From Bacteroidota bacterium (lineage in GTDB: Bacteria; Bacteroidota; Bacteroidia; Bacteroidales; Dysgonomonadaceae): a stretch of DNA of 64,000 nt. Every line of letters begins with the position of its first letter. The stretch's first letter is position 1. Below, in pieces: positions 40,440 through 49,273 of this stretch. The notes beneath the pieces are model-generated. The model was not told the DNA's origin, did not search any database, and worked only from the letters and a program-made list of their open reading frames with translations. Where the stretch lies: the NCBI GenBank assembly GCA_023388315.1, contig JAEWGM010000024.1, forward strand, positions 67,884 to 131,883, read 5' to 3'. The position numbers and the translations under genes are program-made.

Positions 40440-43400
40440 ATGAGAAAAAGAAAATTTGAAAACTGGTTTCTTGTACTGCTACTATGTATAGGAAATATTT
40501 TCGCGGCATTTTCAGACAACAATGAAATGCAGCAGTCGCCAAGGAAAGTAACCGGGCGCGTGATGGACGCGAGCGGAGAACTTCTGATAGGAGTGAACGT
40601 GATGGAGCAAGGTACTACCAATGGCACCGTTACAGATATAAATGGCACGTACACCATAACGGTTAACACTTCGCCCGCAACCTTGGTTTTTACCTATGTT
40701 GGATTTAAAACGCGTGAAGTCGCGGTGGGCAATCAGGGAATTATGGACGTAACGTTGGAGGAAGACATCGAAGCGCTCGATGAAGTGGTTGTGGTGGGAT
40801 TTGGAACACAGAAAAAAGCTTCTGTGGTGGGATCCATTACCAATGTTGATCCCGGGAAGTTATCGTTAACCCCCACACGTTCGTTAAGTAACAATTTGGC
40901 AGGTATGGTTTCGGGCGTTATTGCCGTGCAACGAAGCGGTAACCCGTGGTTCAACAACTCCGATTTCTGGATTCGCGGTATCAGTACATTTACCGGTAAC
41001 GCTAATCCGATGGTGCTTGTGGATGGCATTGAACGCTCAATTCATGACATTGACCCGGAAGAAATTGAATCTTTCTCGGTATTAAAAGACGCTGCCGCAA
41101 GCGCCGTGTATGGTGTTCGTGGCGCAAACGGCGTTATTATGATTAATACCAAAAGAGGAAAAATTGGAAAACCGCAGGTAGAAGTTCGACTCGAAAAAGC
41201 GTACACCTCTCCCATTAAGTTGTTGGATTACATTGGCAGTGTGCAATATTTGGAGCTTATTAATGAGATGAATGCCGACAATGGCCGGGCACCGTTTGCA
41301 AGCGAAGCCATGTTATTAAATTACAAGCATCAAACCGATCCGGAGTTGTATCCCGATGTAAATTGGTGGAATATAGTGGCAAAAGAGCATGCCGATAATA
41401 CCAAAGCAAATTTAAGCATCAACGGCGGAACCGATATTTTGCGCTACGCGCTGGTGGTGGGTTATTACGACGAAAATGGAATTATTAGAAGAGATCCTAA
41501 TCAGGACTGGGACTCATCGTTAAAAGTAAGCCGATACACGGTGCGTTCAAATGTGGATGTAAACGTTACACCTTCCACCTTGGTGAGGATTAACTTGGGA
41601 GGCTTCCTTCAAACACGCAATGGGCCACCAAGAGGAAACGCAGATTATAGACCCGGAGATATTCCGGAAAACGAAGAAACCAACACCGGTATCTTCTATC
41701 ATGCTATGAGAATTCCTCCGTATCTTCACCCGCCCATTTATGCAGATGGCAAAATTCCACGCGTATTTGCCAAGGAAAATCCCTGGGCCTGGGCTACACA
41801 AAGAGGTTTCGAAAAATTAAATAACAGTAAAATTGAGGCATTAACCTCTGTTGAGCAAGACTTAAAGTTTTTAACGCCGGGTTTATCGGCAAAATTGACT
41901 TTCGCTTTCGATAAATTTTCAGGAAACTCTGTTAACCGTGCAAAAACACCCGATTATTATAATCCGGCATCGGCAAGAGACGAAAACGGAAACCTGATAA
42001 CAACCATAGCGCATCACGGCGAGCAGTTTCTATCACACAGCCAAGGAGCCGAATGGGGCGACCAGAGTATCTATCTGGAAGGAATGCTTTCCTATAACCG
42101 TGTGTTCAACAGTCTTCACGATGTAAACTCGATGCTTTTGTATAATCAAAAAAACTACGATAGAGGCGACGCACTTCCCTATCGTACGCAAGGTATTGCC
42201 GGACGGTTTTCCTATACGTTCGACAGAAGATATGTAGGAGAATTTAACTTCGGATACAACGGTTCGGAAAACTTCGCCCCGGGCAAACGATTCGGTTTCT
42301 TTCCCGCGGTGGCCGTAGGTTGGATTGTTTCTCAGGAAGAGTTCATGCAACCCATTTCCGATGTTGTTTCAAATTTAAAAATCAGAGGTTCTTGGGGACA
42401 AGCCGGAAACAGTATTCTTGGACGAAATATTTGGGACAGGCGTTTCGCTTATATATCCACCATTGTTAACACCGGCTCATACCGATGGGGAACTGAAAAC
42501 AATGTTTATAGGTTAGGCCGCGCCGAAGGTGACGTGGGTGTTTCCGATTTAACGTGGGAAACAGTTACAAAACAGAATTTAGGCTTGGAATTAGGCCTGT
42601 GGAATAATTCGATAAACTATACCGTTGATTTTTTCAAAGAACAACGTAGGGATATATTTATGGAAAGAAAAAACGTTCCCGGGTCGGCCGGTTTTAATAG
42701 AACCATTTGGGCTAATTTTGGAAAAGTGGATAATCAAGGGATAGATATGTCGTTAACCGCCAATAAACAAATCAATCGCGACTGGCATTTTTCCGCCATA
42801 GCAAACTATACATATGCGCACAATAAAGTGGTTGAAATTGATGAGCCTGCTTCCATTGTGGGTACATACCGTTCCGGAACCGGAAAGCCGGTAGGCCAAT
42901 TGTTTGGTTTAATAGCTGAAGGGCTCTTCACGGCAGATGATTTCGATGAAAATGGCCGCTTAAAAGAAGGGATTCCCGTACAGAACTTCAGCGATGTAGA
43001 GAATTTGCGTCCCGGAGATATTAAATATCGTGATATGAACGGAGATGGCTTAATTAGCGCTGTGGATGCCACCGCTATTGGAGGTACACGCGTACCCGAA
43101 ATTATTTACGGGTTCGGAGCCAATGTAAAATACAAAGCCATAGATTTTGGATTCTTCTTTCAGGGAGCAGGCAAAACGTACCAAATACTTCGTGGGGAGA
43201 ACTGGCTTCCCGGCTCTGTTTTGGGTGCAGGAAATATTTTTTCTAACGTAAACGATCGTTGGACTCCCGAAAACCCAAGCCAAGATGTGTTTTGGCCTCG
43301 TTTAGGCAATATAGCGGTTGCAAATAATGAACAAAGCTCTACTTGGTGGTTGCGCGATATGAGTTTCCTAAGATTAAAGAACATTGAGTTGGGCTATATG

Positions 43401-43583
43401 TTTCCACGCACATTAACCAATAGAATTGGTGTGAGAGACTGTCGGTTATTTGTGAGAGGATCAAATTTACTCACATTCTCAAAATTCAAACTTTGGGATC
43501 CGGAATTAGAAACCACCGATGGATTAAGATATCCGCAAATGAAATCGGTTTCGGTAGGTTTAAGCATTAATTTTAACAACTAA
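40440..43583 (+). CDS. susC: SusC-type TonB-linked outer-membrane transporter
   Basis: The 1047-residue protein has a signal segment, a carboxypeptidase-regulatory domain (KVTGRVMDASGELLIGVNVM), the SusC box region (EALDEVVVVGFGTQKKASVV), a TonB plug (about residues 120-230) and a large barrel ending in phenylalanine-asparagine residues (SVGLSINFNN). It pairs with the SusD gene 11 bases downstream. It imports oligosaccharides across the outer membrane, powered by TonB. The imported glycan is inferred from the surrounding enzymes. Confidence 0.96.
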   Translation: MRKRKFENWFLVLLLCIGNIFAAFSDNNEMQQSPRKVTGRVMDASGELLIGVNVMEQGTTNGTVTDINGTYTITVNTSPATLVFTYVGFKTREVAVGNQGIMDVTLEEDIEALDEVVVVGFGTQKKASVVGSITNVDPGKLSLTPTRSLSNNLAGMVSGVIAVQRSGNPWFNNSDFWIRGISTFTGNANPMVLVDGIERSIHDIDPEEIESFSVLKDAAASAVYGVRGANGVIMINTKRGKIGKPQVEVRLEKAYTSPIKLLDYIGSVQYLELINEMNADNGRAPFASEAMLLNYKHQTDPELYPDVNWWNIVAKEHADNTKANLSINGGTDILRYALVVGYYDENGIIRRDPNQDWDSSLKVSRYTVRSNVDVNVTPSTLVRINLGGFLQTRNGPPRGNADYRPGDIPENEETNTGIFYHAMRIPPYLHPPIYADGKIPRVFAKENPWAWATQRGFEKLNNSKIEALTSVEQDLKFLTPGLSAKLTFAFDKFSGNSVNRAKTPDYYNPASARDENGNLITTIAHHGEQFLSHSQGAEWGDQSIYLEGMLSYNRVFNSLHDVNSMLLYNQKNYDRGDALPYRTQGIAGRFSYTFDRRYVGEFNFGYNGSENFAPGKRFGFFPAVAVGWIVSQEEFMQPISDVVSNLKIRGSWGQAGNSILGRNIWDRRFAYISTIVNTGSYRWGTENNVYRLGRAEGDVGVSDLTWETVTKQNLGLELGLWNNSINYTVDFFKEQRRDIFMERKNVPGSAGFNRTIWANFGKVDNQGIDMSLTANKQINRDWHFSAIANYTYAHNKVVEIDEPASIVGTYRSGTGKPVGQLFGLIAEGLFTADDFDENGRLKEGIPVQNFSDVENLRPGDIKYRDMNGDGLISAVDATAIGGTRVPEIIYGFGANVKYKAIDFGFFFQGAGKTYQILRGENWLPGSVLGAGNIFSNVNDRWTPENPSQDVFWPRLGNIAVANNEQSSTWWLRDMSFLRLKNIELGYMFPRTLTNRIGVRDCRLFVRGSNLLTFSKFKLWDPELETTDGLRYPQMKSVSVGLSINFNN

Positions 43584-43594
43584 TTCATACAGAG

Positions 43595-45496
43595 ATGAAA
43601 AAACAAATATATATAACACTATTTCTTTCGCTTATTTTGAGCGTAACAAGTTGTTCTGATTATCTTGATTATCAACCCGATGACTTTCTAACAATGGAAA
43701 TGATTTTCACGGATAAAATCAGAACGGAAGACTGGATGGCAAGCGTTTATTCTTCCATTCCCAGTCCAATGTGGGGTTATTTCAAAGACCAGGGATACAA
43801 TATTATGGGAGATGATATAACCATACCCCAAGAATGGCAACCTTTTGGATGGAGCAATGTGTATGCATACACTACCGCCAATTGGAGTCCAATTTCGGGT
43901 TGGAACCCTTATTATTGGGTGGAACTCCCCAAAAGAATTCGCACAGGGCTTGTTTTTCTTGAGGAAGTAAAGGTAATTCCTGAAGCGGGGTTAACTCAAC
44001 AATATGTAGATCAAATGAAAAACGAAGTTCGCTTCCTCATTGCTTATTATTATTCTTTAATGATAGAATTATATGGCCCGATTCCTTTCGCGCCCGGTGT
44101 TATTTACGCTGTTGATGCGCCCGCGTCGGAATTAATGATTGGGCAAACGCCATATGACGAAATTGTAGATTGGATTGACAAGGAATTAAAAGAAGTTTCA
44201 AACAATCTTCCGGCGGTTTATCCCGATAATAACGACTGGGGCCGTGCAACATCCATTATGGCTTTGGCAATCAGGGCAAGGACATTGCTCTTCGCGGCCA
44301 GTCCCTTGTTTAATGGCAACCCCGATTTGAAAGATTGGCAAAACAACGAAGGCGTAAATTTATTTAAACCCGGTGTAGATGCCCAAAAATGGGAAAAAGC
44401 AGCAGCTGCACATAAAGAATTGATTGACGCGGCACGCGCGGCCGGATATGATTTGTATAAAGAATATAATTCCGATGGCTCCATCGATCCATTTATGTCA
44501 TATTACAATATGTCGCTGAAAAGATTTTCCGATGGCAACAAAGAAATTCTATTTGGAAGGCCTGAAAATGAACATTTGGGAAGTTTCCAAGCCCATCATT
44601 TGCCCAAAGGCATTGGCGGAAACGCGGGTATGGGGGTAACCCAAGAATTGGTTGACGCTTTTTATATGAAAAACGGAATTGTTCCTATTTTGGGATATAA
44701 CGAAGACGGTTCTCCCATTATTAATCCGGCTTCCGGGTATGTTGAAAAAGGTTTTTCAAACGAAGCCGAGGTAAGAAATACACAATGGAGAGGCGCGGAA
44801 GGCCCCGAACGTATCGCGGGAAGGGTAACCTTAGACGGAACATACAATATGTACTGCAACCGTGAGCCCCGTTTTTACGTTTCGGTAATTTACAACGAAG
44901 CCTGGCTGGGTGTTGACAACAGAAGGGTTGAATTTTTACAAAAAGGCGGTCGCGACACAGGGGAAACCTTCGATGCTCCGCAAAACGGATACAACGTAAG
45001 AAAAAGAATCAGCTTGGAAGTATTCCCACGAGAAAACCGACATCCTTATCAACCGGGTATTTTATATCGATTGGCTGAAGCTTATTTAGGTTATGCCGAA
45101 GCGCTCAATGAATCGCAAGGGCCAAACAGCACGGTATATGAATATGTGAACCTGGTAAGGCAACGAGCCGGAATTCCCGATTTGCAAGCCGGTTTAACAA
45201 AAGAGCAAATGCGCGAAGCCATTCAACAAGAAAGACGTGTGGAATTCAATTGCGAAGGCATCCGCTTTAACGATGTACGTCGCTGGAAATTAGGCGAAAA
45301 GTACTTAAACACAAGGTTGTTTGGCATGAACTTCAAAGGAAGCAAAAAAAGCGATGATGCAAATGATCCCGATGCTTTCTACAAAAGAACATTCTACAAG
45401 AACCGCTATTTTAATAAAAGAATGTATCTATGGCCGGTTCCGCAAGCGCAAATGGACATTAATCCTAATCTAGTGCAAGCGCCCGGATATAATTAG
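43595..45496 (+). CDS. susD: SusD-type glycan-binding lipoprotein
   Basis: The 633-residue protein has a lipoprotein signal with Cys 20 (VTSCSDYLDY). TPR-like helices (about residues 85-330) and the C-terminal RagB/SusD signature are present: YRLAEAYLGYAEALNE, and IQQERRVEFNCEGIRFNDVRRW. It forms the lid of the SusC transporter and binds glycan at the surface. It is longer than many SusD proteins (about 550 residues), through insertions in the middle. Confidence 0.95.
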   Translation: MKKQIYITLFLSLILSVTSCSDYLDYQPDDFLTMEMIFTDKIRTEDWMASVYSSIPSPMWGYFKDQGYNIMGDDITIPQEWQPFGWSNVYAYTTANWSPISGWNPYYWVELPKRIRTGLVFLEEVKVIPEAGLTQQYVDQMKNEVRFLIAYYYSLMIELYGPIPFAPGVIYAVDAPASELMIGQTPYDEIVDWIDKELKEVSNNLPAVYPDNNDWGRATSIMALAIRARTLLFAASPLFNGNPDLKDWQNNEGVNLFKPGVDAQKWEKAAAAHKELIDAARAAGYDLYKEYNSDGSIDPFMSYYNMSLKRFSDGNKEILFGRPENEHLGSFQAHHLPKGIGGNAGMGVTQELVDAFYMKNGIVPILGYNEDGSPIINPASGYVEKGFSNEAEVRNTQWRGAEGPERIAGRVTLDGTYNMYCNREPRFYVSVIYNEAWLGVDNRRVEFLQKGGRDTGETFDAPQNGYNVRKRISLEVFPRENRHPYQPGILYRLAEAYLGYAEALNESQGPNSTVYEYVNLVRQRAGIPDLQAGLTKEQMREAIQQERRVEFNCEGIRFNDVRRWKLGEKYLNTRLFGMNFKGSKKSDDANDPDAFYKRTFYKNRYFNKRMYLWPVPQAQMDINPNLVQAPGYN

Positions 45497-45526
45497 ACAA
45501 TTTTCAATTTATAAATATAAAGACAA

Positions 45527-47791
45527 ATGAAAATAAAAAATATTCTATTTAGTATAGTATTGTTGTTTGCCGGCTTAGCTTCTTGTCAGGATGAGATTTC
45601 GGTTGATTTATCCGATAGGAAATACGTCCGTTTAAACGAGACGAGCATTTCGTTATCCGCCGGTGAAAAGTTTATCGTAAAAGCTTCCGTGGATTCCCTG
45701 GGAAGCAGTGCTAAACAACTCGTTTGGAACGTAATGGATCCATCCATTGCTACCATTGAGCCTCTTGATAATCTGTCGGCGGTTGTTACCGGGCTTAAAG
45801 AAGGCAACACGGTTATACAGGTTGAATCAAGCGATAAAGAAATAAAGTATTTCTCAGATTTATCGGTATCGAAAGACAGAGTAATCAAGATATTAGCCAT
45901 TGGCAACAGTTTTTCTGAAGATGCTCTTGAAAATTATCTCCACGATTTGGCGAAAGAAGCCGGATACAAGGTCATAATCGGTAATTTATACATCGGAGGC
46001 TCTTCACTTGAACTGCACTGGGAAAATGCATCAGGCAGTAAAGACGCTTATGAATTCAGGAAAATTGGTGTGGATGGAAGTCTGAACCGAGAAAGCAGCA
46101 AATCGATTGCGTATGCCGTTAGAAATGAAAACTGGGATTATATCAGTTTTCAGCAAGTGAGCCAGTTGTCCGGAATATTAGCCGGGTATCAGGAGTTTTT
46201 GCCAAAGTTGCTTGACTACGTAAAACCGATGACAACCAATCCGGAAATTAAGTACATCCTGCATCAAACATGGGCGTATGCCGAAGACTCCAATCATTTT
46301 GGGTTTGTTAATTACGATAACGACCAAATGAAAATGTATAACGCCATTGTGGATGCTGTTTGGAAAGCCCAAGAACTAGCCGGAATAGATATGGTTGTTC
46401 CGGCGGGAACCGCCATCCAAAACGGCCGCACAAGCTACGTGGGCGATAAGTTTACCAGAGACGGCTATCACCTGAATTTAAATATTGGTAGGTTTACCGC
46501 GGCAAGTACTTGGTACGAAGCTATTTTCGGAAACATATTGGATAATCCGTTTTATCCTGAAAATCTTCTGAAATACGACGTTGAATTGGCAAAATTGGCG
46601 GCACACGAAGCTGTAAAACAACCAAAACAAATTACGGAATTGGTAGATTACAAAGAACCGGGTCCCAATGAGTTTGTGTTAACCAAGCCATTGTTTATCG
46701 ACTTTGGAGGGGTGGAAACAGCAGAAATGTTTAATAATTTTAAACATCCCAACGATGGAAAATTGGGCAACTTGAAAGATATGGATGGTGCAAACTCCAA
46801 CTTTGCTATTGAAATCGCTGAGCGCTTTACCGGCACGTTGTCTCGTGGACTTCAAAACGTGCTTGGCTTCCCAAGGTCTGTTTCTGAAGATATGTTCTTT
46901 AGCGACGGGAAATTTATTCCACAAAGTAGTTTCGTGGTATCAAACCTGAACAAAGACCTGAAATATACTTTTGTTTTCTATGGTTCCATTAATGACAACA
47001 GAACAGAAACGGAGTTCAATGTAATAGGCGCGAACACCGGAAAAGGCGCGTTGGACAACGATAACAACTTGGGTAAAGTTGTAGTAATTGAAAATATTGA
47101 GCCGCAAGCTGACGCTACCATCACCATTCAGTTGAAGCCCGGGCCCAATAACAATCACTGGAACTTGTTCTTTGGTGTAAACGCGATGATGATTTTACCC
47201 GAAGGAATGCCTGTTCCGTTAGAACCAAATTCATTTGAATTGGAACATCCTGTTTTCATCGACTTCGGAACGTTGGGAGCCGGAAAACCCTATTATTACT
47301 TTGATAGGCCTTCTGACGCGCCTCGTTTCGATATCTACGATGAAAAGGATAACAACACAGGATTCGCTATGAGTGTGACCGATCGTTTTGGCGGCGATAA
47401 TCATTCAGGAACTCTCAGCAATACCTTTGATTTGCCCGTTGCATTCACGCAAGACGCGTTTTGGGGAAATAGAGGAAATGCCACCAGCGGATTCACCATG
47501 TACAGGCTAAACAGCACCCAAAAATACGACATAGTGTTTTACGGTTCAAGAAGAGACGCGGCAGACAATCGCGAAACCAAGTACGTGGTGAAAGGAGTCA
47601 ATGAAGGCACGGGCTTCTTGAATGCATCCAACAACGATTCAAAGGTAACCATCATTAAAGGCATTCAACCAACGCCCGATGGTATATTGGATATCAGTGT
47701 ATCTGCCGGTCCGAATAACAACAATGGCGATGGTTTCTATTACATCAATAGTATGATACTTGTCCCGGAAGGATATCCGTTGGGTTTTTAG
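45527..47791 (+). CDS. SGNH/DUF4886 esterase-like lipoprotein with duplicated C-terminal domains
   Basis: The 754-residue lipoprotein (Cys 20 in GLASCQDE) has three parts. First is a bacterial Ig-like (BIG_2) domain (about 35-115). Second is a DUF4886 SGNH-type domain (about 120-345), with nucleophile Ser in AIGNSFSEDAL and the Asp-His pair in RDGYHLN. Third are two tandem, related domains of about 180 residues (about 381-565 and 568-752); both contain PxFIDFG, TxxFYGS and GPNNN motifs and end in PEG. It sits in the place of a SusE/F-like surface protein. It could remove acyl groups from the glycan at the cell surface; the exact ester is unknown. Confidence 0.75.
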   Translation: MKIKNILFSIVLLFAGLASCQDEISVDLSDRKYVRLNETSISLSAGEKFIVKASVDSLGSSAKQLVWNVMDPSIATIEPLDNLSAVVTGLKEGNTVIQVESSDKEIKYFSDLSVSKDRVIKILAIGNSFSEDALENYLHDLAKEAGYKVIIGNLYIGGSSLELHWENASGSKDAYEFRKIGVDGSLNRESSKSIAYAVRNENWDYISFQQVSQLSGILAGYQEFLPKLLDYVKPMTTNPEIKYILHQTWAYAEDSNHFGFVNYDNDQMKMYNAIVDAVWKAQELAGIDMVVPAGTAIQNGRTSYVGDKFTRDGYHLNLNIGRFTAASTWYEAIFGNILDNPFYPENLLKYDVELAKLAAHEAVKQPKQITELVDYKEPGPNEFVLTKPLFIDFGGVETAEMFNNFKHPNDGKLGNLKDMDGANSNFAIEIAERFTGTLSRGLQNVLGFPRSVSEDMFFSDGKFIPQSSFVVSNLNKDLKYTFVFYGSINDNRTETEFNVIGANTGKGALDNDNNLGKVVVIENIEPQADATITIQLKPGPNNNHWNLFFGVNAMMILPEGMPVPLEPNSFELEHPVFIDFGTLGAGKPYYYFDRPSDAPRFDIYDEKDNNTGFAMSVTDRFGGDNHSGTLSNTFDLPVAFTQDAFWGNRGNATSGFTMYRLNSTQKYDIVFYGSRRDAADNRETKYVVKGVNEGTGFLNASNNDSKVTIIKGIQPTPDGILDISVSAGPNNNNGDGFYYINSMILVPEGYPLGF

Positions 47792-48081
47792 ATTAATTCT
47801 TTATTTGCCTTTCTGAACGAATCTGCCAAGCGGTGGAGAAGTGAAGAATCTGGTTGCTATCAATAAAATAGATTCTTCACTTCGTTCAGAGTGGGCAAAT
47901 GCGATAAATGACGATAAATTGATTTATGCGTCTTATCAAAAAACGATGCCTGATAATGGCATTTATTAATGGTTAAAAGCGAGAATTCTCAAATAAAGTA
48001 AACAATGAGGGGGATTGCTTAGTGGATTATGTCTATTTTTACGAATAAAAATTTTATATCTCTACTCAATTAAAATCAATT
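47792..48081. other. Intergenic region inside the polysaccharide locus
   Basis: The 290 bases between the SGNH lipoprotein and GH172 copy 2 contain the palindromic repeat above and a short hairpin, ATGCC/GGCAT (47946-47962). It is the widest gap in the locus, so a separate promoter for the downstream enzyme genes may lie here, but no full -7/-33 pair was found. Confidence 0.45.
47803..47900. repeat. Interrupted palindromic repeat (TCTGAACGAAGTGAAGAATC type)
   Basis: GAAGTGAAGAATC at 47838-47850 pairs with 47871-47883. CTGAACGAA at 47813-47821 pairs with TTCGTTCAG at 47881-47889, and ATTTGCC at 47803-47809 pairs with GGCAAAT at 47894-47900. The left arm is interrupted by 16 bases (47822-47837). 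This looks like a dispersed palindrome with an insertion in one arm. Confidence 0.6.
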
Positions 48082-49248
48082 ATGAAAATCAAATCAACTT
48101 ACATTACTTTTTTATTATTTCTTTTCGCAGCGGGAATTTTCGCCCAAAACCGCCCCTTTAACGGCTTAGATATGAATATGGGAAGCCTTTATCGCTTGTC
48201 CAACGCGGAAACCCGATCCATTAGTCCCGAAAACTTCACCGGCGAAAAAGGGAAAGGCGGAATGGCCATTCCCGATCCCAACGCGCCGCGAAACACGGCC
48301 AACGCCACGCACGCCGCGCGCGACTTGGGACAGGGATGGAAAGTAAATCCCTTTGTTACCATACAACCGGGAGAAACGTTTACAATGGCGGAAATTGAAG
48401 GTCCGGGCGCCATTCAACATATTTGGATGACACCCACCGGAAATTGGCGATTTTCCATCATCCGCATTTATTGGGACGATGAAACAGAACCATCAGTAGA
48501 AGCGCCTATCGGGCATTTCTTTGGAATGGGATGGAACGAGTACGCTCATCTCAACTCGCTTCCCGTAACCGTAAACCCCGGAAGCGCGTTCAATTGCTAT
48601 TGGGTGATGCCTTTCCGCCGGAAATGTAAAATAACGATGACCAACATCAACGATGCCGACGCAATGAACCTCTACTATCAAGTAGATTACACATTAACGG
48701 ATGTTCCTGCCGATGCCGCGTATTTTCACGCCCAATATCGCCGCACAAAAGTAAACGAAACATCGGATTACACCATCATTGACAACGTGAAAGGCGAAGG
48801 CCACTACGTGGGTGTGTATATGGCTTGGCAAGTGAATAACAACGGCTGGTGGGGCGAAGGCGAAATAAAATTCTTTATGGATGGCGACAAAAAATTCCCC
48901 ACAATTATTGGCACCGGAACCGAAGATTATTTTTTAGGTTCGTATAATTTTGACCGTCACGGGAAATACGTTACTTTTACAACTCCGTATGCCGGATTGG
49001 TTCAGGTTTTGCCACCCGATATCACATACAGGGCGGGACAACGCTTCGGAATGTATCGTTGGCACGTAATGGATCCCATTCGTTTCAAAAAAGATTTGCG
49101 TGTAACCATTCAAGATTTGGGATGGCGCCACGGAGGGCGTTATTTGCCGCAGAAATCGGATATTTCATCCGTATGTTTCTGGTATCAAAGCGAACCGCAC
49201 GCTAAATTTCCGGCATTGCCTAAATGGGAAGATTTGGAAGTGAATTAA
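48082..49248 (+). CDS. GH172 (DUF2961) glycoside hydrolase, copy 2
   Basis: The 388-residue protein has a signal peptide (to about residue 21). The core matches copy 1: GPGAIQHIWMT, IRIYWDDETEPSVEAPIGHF, WGEGE (E259) and GTGTEDYF (E281). The spacing is one residue longer than in copy 1. A Trp-rich C-terminus closes the fold. It is the first of a run of closely spaced enzyme genes reaching to the kinase, and would act in the periplasm as an exo-enzyme on oligosaccharides. Confidence 0.88.
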   Translation: MKIKSTYITFLLFLFAAGIFAQNRPFNGLDMNMGSLYRLSNAETRSISPENFTGEKGKGGMAIPDPNAPRNTANATHAARDLGQGWKVNPFVTIQPGETFTMAEIEGPGAIQHIWMTPTGNWRFSIIRIYWDDETEPSVEAPIGHFFGMGWNEYAHLNSLPVTVNPGSAFNCYWVMPFRRKCKITMTNINDADAMNLYYQVDYTLTDVPADAAYFHAQYRRTKVNETSDYTIIDNVKGEGHYVGVYMAWQVNNNGWWGEGEIKFFMDGDKKFPTIIGTGTEDYFLGSYNFDRHGKYVTFTTPYAGLVQVLPPDITYRAGQRFGMYRWHVMDPIRFKKDLRVTIQDLGWRHGGRYLPQKSDISSVCFWYQSEPHAKFPALPKWEDLEVN

Positions 49249-49273
49249 GAACAATTTCTATATAAGAACTTTA

